Shown: positions 7,139 to 14,583 of the stretch, piece by piece
Position numbering within the stretch: position 1 is the first letter of the stretch
How the letters are laid out: each line of letters begins with the position of its first letter
Source of the DNA: Acetobacteraceae bacterium UBA6159
GTDB lineage: Bacteria; Pseudomonadota; Alphaproteobacteria; Acetobacterales; Acetobacteraceae
Assembly: GCA_002422345.1 (NCBI GenBank)
Contig: DIUL01000203.1
Location: 3,233-21,810, forward strand
Direction of reading: 5' to 3'
Length of the DNA stretch: 18,578 nt
Program-made: the position numbers and the translations under genes
The notes under the pieces: generated by a model
Databases searched by the model: none
What the model was told of the DNA's origin: nothing
Seen by the model: only the letters and a program-made list of their open reading frames with translations

Positions 7139-7945
7139 TTATTCCCAGCCGATCCAGTCGCAGAAGGCGCGTCCCATCACCAGGTCGAGGTCCGCGCCCT
7201 TGAGCCAGGGCAGCTCCTCGGTGAACAGCGTGACGCATTGCCGCCAGGTGCAGTGCATCCGCGTGATGTCGGTCCCCCAGAACATCCGCCGCGGCCCGAA
7301 GGCGTCGAACACCCGGTGCAGCGCGTCATGGATGGAAGGGAAGGGGTACTGGTCGGCGGCATAGCCCGCCTGGCCGGTGGCCTTCACCGCGACGTTCGGG
7401 TGCTTCGCCAGCGCCAGCAGGTCCGGCAGATGGCGATAGGCCGTCTCGGCGCCGGTCGTCCCGCGCGGCACGGCCATGTGGTCGATGCTGATCCGCAGGC
7501 CAGGATGGCGGGCGGCGATCTCTCCGACCCGGGGCAGGAACGTGCCGGCCTGGAGCGACACGGGGATGCCCAGCCGTTCCGCCACCGGAAACAGCCAGTC
7601 GAGCGTGCCGTCGGTCGGCCAGGACTGCGATCGCGGGTCGGTGAAGTAGAAGCGCAGCCCCTTCATGCCAGGGCGGCTCTTCCAGGTCTCGATCTTCGCC
7701 CGCTCGACCGGGTCGTCCATGTAGAACCAGCCCATGATGGCGAACCGGTCGGGATGGGCGCGCGCCGCCTCCACCGCCAGTTCGTTCGAGTCAGGGTCCC
7801 ACATGACCGGATGGATCACCGCCCGGTCGATGCCGGCGGCATCCATGGCGGCCAGCGCCTCATCCTTCAGGAAGGGGGTCTGGCGGTGATGGGCCGAGGG
7901 CGTGCCCTTGGCCCAGAGGTGGATCTGCGCGTCGGCGATCATCAT
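7139..7945 (-). CDS. Amidohydrolase-2 family metal-dependent hydrolase, short form
   Basis: A 268-aa TIM-barrel hydrolase of the same superfamily as the protein at 3883-4959 but a different subgroup. The N-terminal metal motif is DAQIHLW, with H9 kept and Gln7 where a His is more usual. H156 (SIDHMAVP) and D226 (RMFWGTDITR) fit the barrel-end ligand and catalytic acid. The C-terminal GRAFCDWIGW is common in this subgroup. Two ATG codons stand in tandem (7945 and 7942); the first is chosen because AGGAA lies 8 nt upstream. It is the first gene of the minus-strand cluster with the dioxygenase and LLM oxidoreductase, and it diverges from the ABC importer 219 bp away. That arrangement suggests it acts on the imported compound or a product of it (inference). 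Confidence 0.85.
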   Translation of the reverse strand: MMIADAQIHLWAKGTPSAHHRQTPFLKDEALAAMDAAGIDRAVIHPVMWDPDSNELAVEAARAHPDRFAIMGWFYMDDPVERAKIETWKSRPGMKGLRFYFTDPRSQSWPTDGTLDWLFPVAERLGIPVSLQAGTFLPRVGEIAARHPGLRISIDHMAVPRGTTGAETAYRHLPDLLALAKHPNVAVKATGQAGYAADQYPFPSIHDALHRVFDAFGPRRMFWGTDITRMHCTWRQCVTLFTEELPWLKGADLDLVMGRAFCDWIGWE

Positions 7946-8164
7946 GGAACGGTTTCCTGGACGGTGTTTCCGGGCACACGGTCAGGGAAAGCGGGCGCGC
8001 CGGCAAGATGCGCGGGTGGATAGTGCAAGAACACAATGGGAACATTCGGCGGGCGGAGCCAAATTTTCGCCGCCATGGCACGGCGGGAGAATATTCGATT
8101 TCTCCACATTGCCATCAATACCCCGCGTGTGACAGTTTGCGCCCGAATCACGGAGAGCACACGG
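7946..8164. promoter_or_regulatory. Divergent control region between hydrolase cluster and ABC importer
   Basis: This 219-bp spacer must hold the promoters for both divergent transcription units. It is more AT-rich than its surroundings around 8058-8120. Visible structure is modest: GGAACGGTTTCC near 7946 overlaps the minus-strand ribosome-binding site, and CCGCC/GGCGG flanks ATGGCAC around 8070-8088. No -35/-10 pair or known operator is convincing. An open frame on the plus strand runs through from 8036, but it lacks a ribosome-binding site and is probably leader. Confidence 0.4.
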
Positions 8165-9940
8165 GTGGACGCACAGGCGACCAGCCTCGCCATGGGCGGA
8201 GCACAGACGAAGCAGCACACGGCCCGTACCTATAGCTGGCTGCCTTGGGCATGGGCGGCGCTGCTGATCGTGGTGCTGGCCTTCCTCATCATCTACCCGA
8301 CGACCATGCTGCTGATCGGCGCGCTGACCACGGGTAACCCGGTCGTCGACGGCTACCAGCTTTCCGACCTCTCGATCGCCAACTTCCTGACCGTCGCGGC
8401 CAACCCGAACGTGGCGAGCGCGCTGCTGAACTCGCTGATCGCCTGCGGCGGGGGCACGCTGCTCGCGGTGTTCATCGGCCTGTCCTTCGCCTGGGTGGTG
8501 GTGCGGACCAACACGCCGTGGAAGGGGCTGATTGCGAGCGCGGGGATGCTGCCGCTGTTCGTGCCGCCGCTGGTGGCCGGCGTGGCCTGGGCGATCCTGG
8601 GGTCCCCCAAGACCGGGCTGATCAACCTGCTGATGGCCAAGATGGGACTGCCGTTCCGGGTCGATCTCTATTCGATGACCGGGATGATCTTCGTCTTCGG
8701 TATCTACTACGCGCCCTACGTCTATATGTTCACCGCGGCGGCGCTGCGGAACATGGACCCGTCGCTAGAAGAAGCGGCCGAGATTTCCGGCGCCTCCGCC
8801 ACCCGCACCATGGCGACGGTGACGTTTCCGCTGATCATGCCGGCGATCATCTCGGGCCTGCTGCTGTCCTTCATCGTCATGCTGGGCATCTATGGCATTC
8901 CGGCGGTGCTGGGCTCGCCGGCCAATATCAACCTGCTGACGACCTACATCTTCGCGCTGACCGCCTGGTCGCCGCCGCAGTACAACACCGCCGCCTCGGT
9001 CGCCGTGATCCTGATGATCGTCACCGGCGTGCTGGTCTACCTCCAGCAGAAGGCGATCTCCGGGCGCAGCTACACGACCGTGGCGGGCAAGGCGTTCCGC
9101 CCGCGCGCGCTGAACCTTGGGCCGTGGCGCTTCCTGACGCTGGGCCTGGCGATCCTGTACATCTTCATCGTCGTCGTGCTGCCGACCCTGGCGCTGATCG
9201 TCGCGGCCTTCCGGAAGTTCCTGTTCATCCGCGACATCCCCGCGCTGTTCGACATGAGCCAGTACAGCTGGATCCACTTCAACAAGATGTTCGACAACCC
9301 GCTGACGCTGCAATCGATCTACAACTCGATGTATGTCGGCATCCTGACCGCGATCGTCGGCGGCATCCTGTCCTTCGCCATCGGCTACACGATCACCCGC
9401 ACTCAGACCCCGGGCCGTCGGATCATCGACGTGATCACCACGATTCCTGTCGCCATCCCCGGCCTGGTGATCGGCGTCGCCTACCTGTGGGCCTGGATCG
9501 CCTTGCCGGGCGGGCTGTACGGCACGTTCTGGATTCTGGCCCTGGCCTTCGTCGCCCGCTTCCTGCCCGACACGGTCAAGGCGCTCTCGACCTCCCTGAT
9601 GCAGTTGCACAAGGAGCTTGAGGAAGCCGCCTGGGTCTGCGGCCGCGGCATGCTCGGCACGATCGGCACCATCGTCCTGCCGCTGGCCCGCCCCGGCGTC
9701 GTCGCCGGCATGACCCTGCTGTTCATCCTGGCGATCCGCGAACTCGGGTCTTCGCTGTTCCTGTATTCCAGCGGCACGATGGTCATGGCCGTGCAGCTTC
9801 TGGGCTATTACGAGGGCGGCAATATCGGCATCACCGCGGCGTTCAGCCTGGTGCAGATGGTGCTGCTGGCCGTGCTGATCACCTTCACCAACTGGCTCTC
9901 CCGCGGCGCGGCCGAGGGGGGAGTCGTCAAGACCGGCTGA
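8165..9940 (+). CDS. ABC transporter permease, fused two-domain type (iron/2-aminoethylphosphonate/polyamine-type family)
   Basis: An inner-membrane permease of 591 aa made of two BPD_transp_1 domains in one chain, as in FbpB/SfuB-like proteins, with about twelve hydrophobic segments. The first EAA loop is at residues ~201-226 (LEEAAEISGASATRTMATVT) and the second near the C-terminus (LEEAAWVCGRGMLG); both would contact the ATPase. The GTG at 8165 is chosen as start: GGAGAG sits 7 nt upstream and the first transmembrane helix begins near residue 25. An ATG at 8192 is the main alternative. The frame is also open from ATG 8036, but that adds 43 polar residues without a ribosome-binding site. 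The binding protein and ATPase follow directly, making a complete importer. The family name does not fix the substrate. Confidence 0.88.
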   Translation: MDAQATSLAMGGAQTKQHTARTYSWLPWAWAALLIVVLAFLIIYPTTMLLIGALTTGNPVVDGYQLSDLSIANFLTVAANPNVASALLNSLIACGGGTLLAVFIGLSFAWVVVRTNTPWKGLIASAGMLPLFVPPLVAGVAWAILGSPKTGLINLLMAKMGLPFRVDLYSMTGMIFVFGIYYAPYVYMFTAAALRNMDPSLEEAAEISGASATRTMATVTFPLIMPAIISGLLLSFIVMLGIYGIPAVLGSPANINLLTTYIFALTAWSPPQYNTAASVAVILMIVTGVLVYLQQKAISGRSYTTVAGKAFRPRALNLGPWRFLTLGLAILYIFIVVVLPTLALIVAAFRKFLFIRDIPALFDMSQYSWIHFNKMFDNPLTLQSIYNSMYVGILTAIVGGILSFAIGYTITRTQTPGRRIIDVITTIPVAIPGLVIGVAYLWAWIALPGGLYGTFWILALAFVARFLPDTVKALSTSLMQLHKELEEAAWVCGRGMLGTIGTIVLPLARPGVVAGMTLLFILAIRELGSSLFLYSSGTMVMAVQLLGYYEGGNIGITAAFSLVQMVLLAVLITFTNWLSRGAAEGGVVKTG

Positions 9941-9960
9941 ACACCTCTCAGCCGCCACGC

Positions 9961-9980
9961 ATGACGACCCATGACGACCG
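9961..9980 (+). repeat. Short tandem duplication in the permease-binding protein spacer
   Basis: Two adjacent 10-mers, ATGACGACCC and ATGACGACCG, lie in the 61-bp spacer, just before the AAGGA (9986-9990) that probably serves the binding-protein gene. Each copy carries an out-of-context ATG. It looks like replication slippage; no function is evident. Confidence 0.5.
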
Positions 9981-10001
9981 CTTGCAAGGACACCTGACCG
10001 C

Positions 10002-11042
10002 ATGATGACCCTGAACCGCCGCCACGCGCTGGGATCACTCGCCGCGCTGACCCTGATCGCCAAGTACGGCCCCGCCCGCGCAGCGAAGCCCTTCCAGGCG
10101 CCCGCTTCCCTGGTGGACGCGGCGAAGAAGGAAGGCGAACTGATTCTCTATACCGCCGCCTTCCCCGAGGTGATGCAGGACACGATCACCCTGTTCAACA
10201 AGCGCTTTCCGGGCATCAAGGTCCGCATGGTGCGCGCCTCCGGCGGCCAGTTGATCACCCGTGTCCGCACGGAAGCCTCCCAGAACAAGCTGGAAGCCGA
10301 CATCCTCGACCATTCCGACCGCGCGCAGGTGAAGTCGCTCGAGGAACTGTTCGCCGACTACGCCCCGCCCAACGCGGCCGACTATATGCCGCAGACCCTG
10401 GTGTCCCCGAAGATCTGGCCGACCATCACCCCGGCCTGGTCGATCGCCTGGAACACTGAGCTTGTGAAGAACCCGCCCAAGACCTGGTGGGACCTGACCA
10501 AGCCGGAATACGGCGACGGCAAGATCGGGCAGGTGATCGCGCCGTCCGGCGGCACGACCTGGACGCGGGCGATGTTCGAACGCCAGGTGCTGGGCGAGGA
10601 CTACTGGCCGAAGCTCGCTGCCAACAAGACCAAGCTGTACCCCTCCGGCGCGCCCTTGTCGGACGCCGTGGTGCGCGGGGAAATCCTGATCGCGCCACTG
10701 ATCTTCAACATCGTCTATCCGAAGAAGGTCGCCGGCGCCCCGATCGACGCGATCTACCCCAAGGAAGGCGTGCCGATCATCCCCTATGGCAGCGCCATCC
10801 CGAAATCCGCCCGTCATCCCAACGCCGCGCGCCTGTGGATGGACTGGATGCTGTCGGACGAGGGCCAGGAGCACTCCCTGCGCGACCAGGGCAACATGAC
10901 GTCCTTGAAGACCCCGCCGATCGCGCCACCCGGCTTCGATCCCAAGGTCGACAAGCTGTGGGCGCCGGATGCGAAGCAGTTCGAGTCGCTCCACGCCGCC
11001 TGGCTGGAAGACTGGAACAAGGCCTTCGGATACCGCCAGTAA
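10002..11042 (+). CDS. ABC transporter substrate-binding protein (family 1/iron-type fold), exported
   Basis: A 346-aa periplasmic binding protein. The N-terminus MMTLNRRHALGSLAALTLIA has a twin-arginine pair (R6-R7) and a hydrophobic stretch, with likely cleavage after ARA (~27); Tat export is possible, Sec not excluded. The mature part begins with VDAAKKEGELILYTAAFPEV, typical of binding proteins for ferric iron, 2-aminoethylphosphonate, sulfate-like anions and polyamines. The adjacent tyrosine pair that binds iron in FbpA is absent: the comparable stretch reads NIVYPKKVAG. Ferric iron is therefore doubtful and an organic or oxyanionic ligand more likely. AAGGA lies 11 nt before ATG 10002; a second ATG follows at 10005. 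It sits between permease and ATPase, with one nucleotide separating its stop from the ATPase start. Confidence 0.87.
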   Translation: MMTLNRRHALGSLAALTLIAKYGPARAAKPFQAPASLVDAAKKEGELILYTAAFPEVMQDTITLFNKRFPGIKVRMVRASGGQLITRVRTEASQNKLEADILDHSDRAQVKSLEELFADYAPPNAADYMPQTLVSPKIWPTITPAWSIAWNTELVKNPPKTWWDLTKPEYGDGKIGQVIAPSGGTTWTRAMFERQVLGEDYWPKLAANKTKLYPSGAPLSDAVVRGEILIAPLIFNIVYPKKVAGAPIDAIYPKEGVPIIPYGSAIPKSARHPNAARLWMDWMLSDEGQEHSLRDQGNMTSLKTPPIAPPGFDPKVDKLWAPDAKQFESLHAAWLEDWNKAFGYRQ

Positions 11043-11043
11043 C

Positions 11044-12153
11044 ATGTCCTCCGAACTTCGCGTCGAGCAGCTTCGCAAGGTCTTCACCACCGGCCGCCCG
11101 CCGGTGCAGAAGGCCGCCGTCGACGATGTCTCCTTCACCATCGCCGCCGGCGAGATCGTCGTCCTGCTGGGGCCATCCGGCTGCGGCAAGACGACGACGC
11201 TTCGCTGCGTCGCGGGGTTGGAGCATCCGACCTCGGGCCGCATCGTCATCGGCGGGACCATGTACACCGACCCCCAGGCCGGTGTGCTGGTGCCGCCGCG
11301 CAGCCGCAACCTGGGCATGGTGTTCCAGTCCTATGCCGTCTGGCCGCACATGACCGTGCGCCAGAACGTCGCCTATCCGCTGAAGGCGCGCGGCACGACG
11401 CGGGAGGCGATGAACAAGGCGGTCGAGGAAGCGCTCGACCTGGTCGAACTGCGAAGCTACGCTGACCGCCCGGTCACGCAGTTGTCGGGCGGGCAGATGC
11501 AGCGCGTCGCACTCGCCCGGTCGATGGTCTACCAGCCGCAGATCCTGCTGCTGGATGAGCCGCTGTCGAACCTCGACGCCCAGCTTCGCCTGCGCCTGCG
11601 TGACGACCTGCGCCGGATCATCAAGCGGGTCGGGCTGACGGCGCTGTACGTCACCCATGACCAGGCGGAGGCCGTGGTGCTCGGTGACCGCATCGGCGTC
11701 ATGCGCGACGGCAAGATGCGCCAGCTCGATACGCCGACGGAAATCTACAACCGGCCGGCGGATCTGTTCGTCGCCGGGTTCTCCGGCGCCTCGAACGTGA
11801 TCGAGGGACGGGTTGCCACACGGCGCGGCGACCAGGGCGCCATCACCCTGCCGACCGGAGAGACTTTGGTGGCCCGCCTCGGCGCCGGGGTGAACGAAGG
11901 CGAGGCGGTGAAGATCGCGCTGCGGCCGGACAACGTCGACCTCGCCCCGGTGGGGGAGGGGGGCAATCGCTTCAAGGCGCATGTCCGCTCCCGCCACTAC
12001 CAGGGCAGCCAGACGGTGTACGAACTCGACCTGGCCGGCACGACGATCGAGGCGCTGGAAGTCGGCAGCAATGCCAGCCACCAGGAAGCGACCGACATCA
12101 TGGTCGCCCTGCCACCGGACCTGTGCTGGGCCTATCCGGCGTCGTCGGACTGA
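11044..12153 (+). CDS. ABC transporter ATP-binding protein (MalK/FbpC-like, with TOBE domain)
   Basis: The 369-aa ATPase drives the importer encoded by the two preceding genes. It has Walker A GPSGCGKTT (residues 43-51), Q-loop Q95 (VFQSYAVWPHMT), signature LSGGQMQRVALAR (147-159), Walker B ILLLDEP (167-173) with the D-loop SNLDA, and the H-loop H205 (VTHDQ). The region after ~240 (GFSGASNVIEGRV... LRPDNVDL) is a TOBE-type C-terminal domain, which in relatives helps regulation and subunit contact. The ATG at 11044 comes one nucleotide after the binding-protein stop, with no good ribosome-binding site, so translation is probably coupled. The reading frame is open further upstream inside the previous gene, but those residues do not fit the family. 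Confidence 0.93.
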   Translation: MSSELRVEQLRKVFTTGRPPVQKAAVDDVSFTIAAGEIVVLLGPSGCGKTTTLRCVAGLEHPTSGRIVIGGTMYTDPQAGVLVPPRSRNLGMVFQSYAVWPHMTVRQNVAYPLKARGTTREAMNKAVEEALDLVELRSYADRPVTQLSGGQMQRVALARSMVYQPQILLLDEPLSNLDAQLRLRLRDDLRRIIKRVGLTALYVTHDQAEAVVLGDRIGVMRDGKMRQLDTPTEIYNRPADLFVAGFSGASNVIEGRVATRRGDQGAITLPTGETLVARLGAGVNEGEAVKIALRPDNVDLAPVGEGGNRFKAHVRSRHYQGSQTVYELDLAGTTIEALEVGSNASHQEATDIMVALPPDLCWAYPASSD

Positions 12154-12161
12154 CCGCGCAC

Positions 12162-12185
12162 CCCGTTCGGCCCGCGCCGGACGGG
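12162..12185 (+). terminator. Hairpin after ABC operon, terminator-like without T-tract
   Basis: A 10-bp stem (12162-12171 with 12176-12185, one G-U pair) closes a 4-nt loop 8 bp after the ATPase stop. The stem is strong and GC-rich but no run of T follows, so it may be a weak or Rho-assisted terminator, or a 3'-end stabiliser. Confidence 0.4.
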
Positions 12186-12238
12186 ACGCTTCCGGCCAAG
12201 CGCTTGAAGCCGCACCTGAATTCCTGAAACAGAGATGT

Positions 12239-12277
12239 CCGGCGATATCGCGCGCAAATAGCGCGGTTGATCGCCGG
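12239..12277. repeat. Large two-tier inverted repeat in front of TRAP genes
   Basis: CCGGCGAT (12239-12246) pairs perfectly with ATCGCCGG (12270-12277). Inside it, CGCGC (12249-12253) pairs with GCGCG (12261-12265) around a 7-nt A-rich loop. The structure sits ~85 bp upstream of the TRAP small-subunit start, in the 208-bp spacer that otherwise shows no gene. It could be an operator, an mRNA leader structure or a second 3'-end hairpin of the ABC operon. A TTGACC at 12296-12301 could be a -35 box but lacks a good -10 partner. Confidence 0.4.
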
Positions 12278-12361
12278 ATTCCGGCCGACGCGCGGTTGAC
12301 CCGGCGTGACGAGTGGCGCAAGAAATTTCCCTCGTTGGCCGGTCCAGGGAACGTCGCGCAT

Positions 12362-12907
12362 ATGGAACCATTGCTGCGCCTCAGTCACGCCATTGACGTG
12401 ATGAACGAAAGAATTGGCCGAATATGCGACTGGCTTGTCCTGTGGGCCTGCGTCGTCAGCGCGGCGAACGCAATGATCCGATATGCCTACGACATCAGCT
12501 CCAATTCCTGGCTGGAGCTGCAATGGTACATGTTCGCCGTCATTGTCATGATGGGCGCGTCCTACACCCTGAAGAAGAATGAGCATGTGCGCGTCGACAT
12601 CTGCTACATGCTGATGTCGCCGCGCCAGCAGCTCTGGGTTGATGTCCTTGGCATCATCTTCTTCCTGCTGCCCGCCTGCGTCATCATAGGCTGGCTGAGC
12701 TGGCCGTTCTTCATGCAGTCGGTCAATACGCTCGAAGCATCGTCCAACGCCGGCGGACTGATCCGCTGGCCGATCAAGTTCGTTCTTCCGCTGGGCTTCT
12801 TCCTGCTGACGCTGCAGGGCCTGTCGGAGCTGATCAAACGGGTTGCCTCCCTGGCCGGCCATTCGATACCCGACCTTGAAGCGCACTACGAAAGGCCGGT
12901 GCAATGA
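12362..12907 (+). CDS. TRAP transporter small permease subunit (DctQ-like)
   Basis: The 181-aa small membrane subunit of a tripartite ATP-independent periplasmic importer. Four hydrophobic segments are visible at about residues 20-40, 53-70, 94-116 and 136-156. The conserved NEHVRVDI motif (73-80) lies just after the second, as in other DctQ-type proteins. The start is set at ATG 12362, preceded by AGGGA at 11 nt; the frame is open into the ABC ATPase gene, but that stretch is not hydrophobic and not family-like. Its stop overlaps the start of the large subunit in an ATGA, which points to translational coupling. The matching binding protein is encoded convergently at 14584-15675. Confidence 0.92.
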   Translation: MEPLLRLSHAIDVMNERIGRICDWLVLWACVVSAANAMIRYAYDISSNSWLELQWYMFAVIVMMGASYTLKKNEHVRVDICYMLMSPRQQLWVDVLGIIFFLLPACVIIGWLSWPFFMQSVNTLEASSNAGGLIRWPIKFVLPLGFFLLTLQGLSELIKRVASLAGHSIPDLEAHYERPVQ

Positions 12908-14511
12908 TCCCGTTGGAGTGGATGCCGCCGCTGATGTTCTGCGGCCTGGTCGTGTTCATGCTGATCGGCTTCCCCGTCAGCTTCTCGCTGGCCGCGGTCG
13001 GGCTGTTCTTCGGGTTCATCTCGATCGAGCACGGGTTCTTCACCTTCGATTTCCTCCAGGCCATCCCAGGGCGGATATTCGGCTCGATCCTGTCGAACGA
13101 ACTGCTGCTGGCGATCCCGTTCTTTACCTTCATGGGATCGATCCTGGAAAAATGCGGCCTGGCCGAGGACATGCTCGATTCGATGGGGCAGTTGTTCGGC
13201 CCGATCCGCGGCGGCCTCGGCTACTCGGTCATCATCGTGGGCTTCATCCTCGGCGCCATCACCGGCACCGTGGCGGCGCAGGTCATCGCCATGGCGCTGA
13301 TCACCATGCCCATCATGATGCGCTATAAATACGATATGCGTTACGCGACCGGCGTGCTGGCCGCGTCCGGCACGATCACCCAGCTTGTCCCGCCCTCGCT
13401 CGTCCTCGTCGTCCTCGCCGACCAGCTCGGCCGTTCCGTGGGCGACATGTATCTCGGCGCCTGGGGCCCCTCGCTGATCCAGATCGCGCTGTTCGCCGCC
13501 TATACCTTCTACCTGTCGATCGTCCGGCCGGAGGCGGTTCCCCCGGTGCCGCGGACGCTGCATGGCAGGGCGCTGATCATCAAGTGCATGTGGGGGATCA
13601 TCCCCGCCGCCGTGCTGATCTTCCTGGTCCTCGGCACCATCATGATGGGCCTGGCCACCCCGACCGAGGCCGGGGCCATGGGCGCGATCGGCGCCATCGT
13701 GCTGGCGGTCGTGCGCAACTCCGAGCTTTCGAACACCGACAAGGTGGTCTTCGGCAGCGGGTTCGCCGCGGCCCTGATCGGCACCGCGATCGGCGCCGTC
13801 GCCTTCAAGTCGGTCGCCTTCAAGATCGCCTTCACGGTCACGTTCCTGTCGATCATCTGGCTGTGCTGGTGCGCTTGGCAGGACCAGCGGCAGCGCGGCC
13901 TGATCAAGCAGGCCTTCGAATCGACGATGCGCCTGACCTCGATGGTCGCGTTCATCGTTGTGGGCGCCACCTGCTTTTCCGTGACCTTCGCGGGTGTCGA
14001 CGGCAATCTGTGGGTCGAACATCTGCTGACCGGGCTGCCGGGTGGCGTCTGGGGCTTCCTGATCGTCGTCAACCTGTTCGTGTTCTTCCTGGCCTTCTTC
14101 CTCGATTTCTTCGAGATCGCGTTCATCATCATCCCGATGCTCGCCCCCGTCGCGCAGAAGCTGCTCGCCCCGGTGGTCGGCGCGGACGCCGCCCTGATCT
14201 GGTTCGGCGTGATGCTGTGCGTGAACATGCAGACGTCTTTCATGCACCCGCCCTTCGGGTTCGCGCTGTTCTACCTCCGCAGCGTCACGCCCAAGGAAAT
14301 CCCAAGCTCCACCATCTACTGGGGCTCCATCCCCTGGGTGCTGCTGCAGATGGTCATGGTCGGGCTGGTGATTGCCTTCCCGATCCTGGTTACCGGGTTT
14401 CTGGATGCGCCATCCACCGTCGATCCCAACACCATCAAGATCGAAATCCAGGCCCCCGACGATCCAGAGGTGCCGGAGCCGATCATCATGCCGGGGCAGC
14501 GGACGAACTGA
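12904..14511 (+). CDS. TRAP transporter large permease subunit (DctM-like), extended form
   Basis: The 535-aa large subunit carries out sodium-driven transport in TRAP systems. It shows typical DctM sequence: LAIPFFTFMGSILEK (69-83), GAITGTVAAQVIAM (117-130), ASGTITQLVPPS (154-165) and LATPTEAGAMGAIGA (250-264). It is ~100 residues longer than standard DctM proteins. About 60 extra residues with two hydrophobic segments lie at ~272-333, between AIVLAVV and the RLTSMVAF segment. A polar, Pro/Asp/Glu-rich tail occupies the last 30 residues. Long forms are known in the so-called mannitol/chloroaromatic and TakP-like TRAP groups. The start ATG overlaps the small-subunit stop by four bases. A strong terminator follows 20 bp after the stop. 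Confidence 0.92.
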   Translation: MIPLEWMPPLMFCGLVVFMLIGFPVSFSLAAVGLFFGFISIEHGFFTFDFLQAIPGRIFGSILSNELLLAIPFFTFMGSILEKCGLAEDMLDSMGQLFGPIRGGLGYSVIIVGFILGAITGTVAAQVIAMALITMPIMMRYKYDMRYATGVLAASGTITQLVPPSLVLVVLADQLGRSVGDMYLGAWGPSLIQIALFAAYTFYLSIVRPEAVPPVPRTLHGRALIIKCMWGIIPAAVLIFLVLGTIMMGLATPTEAGAMGAIGAIVLAVVRNSELSNTDKVVFGSGFAAALIGTAIGAVAFKSVAFKIAFTVTFLSIIWLCWCAWQDQRQRGLIKQAFESTMRLTSMVAFIVVGATCFSVTFAGVDGNLWVEHLLTGLPGGVWGFLIVVNLFVFFLAFFLDFFEIAFIIIPMLAPVAQKLLAPVVGADAALIWFGVMLCVNMQTSFMHPPFGFALFYLRSVTPKEIPSSTIYWGSIPWVLLQMVMVGLVIAFPILVTGFLDAPSTVDPNTIKIEIQAPDDPEVPEPIIMPGQRTN

Positions 14512-14531
14512 TCGTCCATTGCCCCAACGAA

Positions 14532-14570
14532 AAAGGCCCCGTCCTTCCCAGGACGGGGCCTTTCCTTTTG
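14532..14570. terminator. Bidirectional intrinsic terminator
   Basis: A perfect 14-bp stem (14532-14545 with 14550-14563, core GGCCCCGTCCT) closes a 4-nt TCCC loop. It is followed on the plus strand by TTTCCTTTT and flanked on the left by a run of A, which becomes the T-tract on the minus strand. It lies between the convergent TRAP large-subunit and TRAP binding-protein genes and should end both transcripts. Confidence 0.92.
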
Positions 14571-14583
14571 TGGTCCGAAGCGG

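Noticed and set aside
8105..8118. CACATTGCCATCAA as an FNR-type half-site before the ABC permease
   Set aside because: The right half is perfect but the left half matches only two of five positions, which is common by chance.
8036..8164. N-terminal extension of the ABC permease from ATG 8036
   Set aside because: It has no ribosome-binding site and adds a polar, non-family segment before the first membrane helix; GTG 8165 has a good ribosome-binding site.
8765..10063. 432-codon open frame on the minus strand over the ABC permease
   Set aside because: It is a shadow of a membrane-protein gene with the same skewed charged composition and no ribosome-binding site.
10777..12321. 514-codon open frame on the minus strand over the binding protein and ATPase, and a similar one at 10035-11318
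   Set aside because: Both cross two well-supported plus-strand genes with all family motifs present; no credible protein features on the minus strand.
12296..12324. TTGACC as the -35 element of a sigma-70 promoter for the TRAP genes
   Set aside because: At 16-19 bp spacing there is no hexamer resembling TATAAT; kept only as a remark.
12886..14247. 453-codon open frame on the minus strand over the TRAP large subunit
   Set aside because: Its composition is mostly Asp/Glu/His/Arg/Gly, the reverse-strand image of hydrophobic codons; the plus-strand DctM gene is certain.
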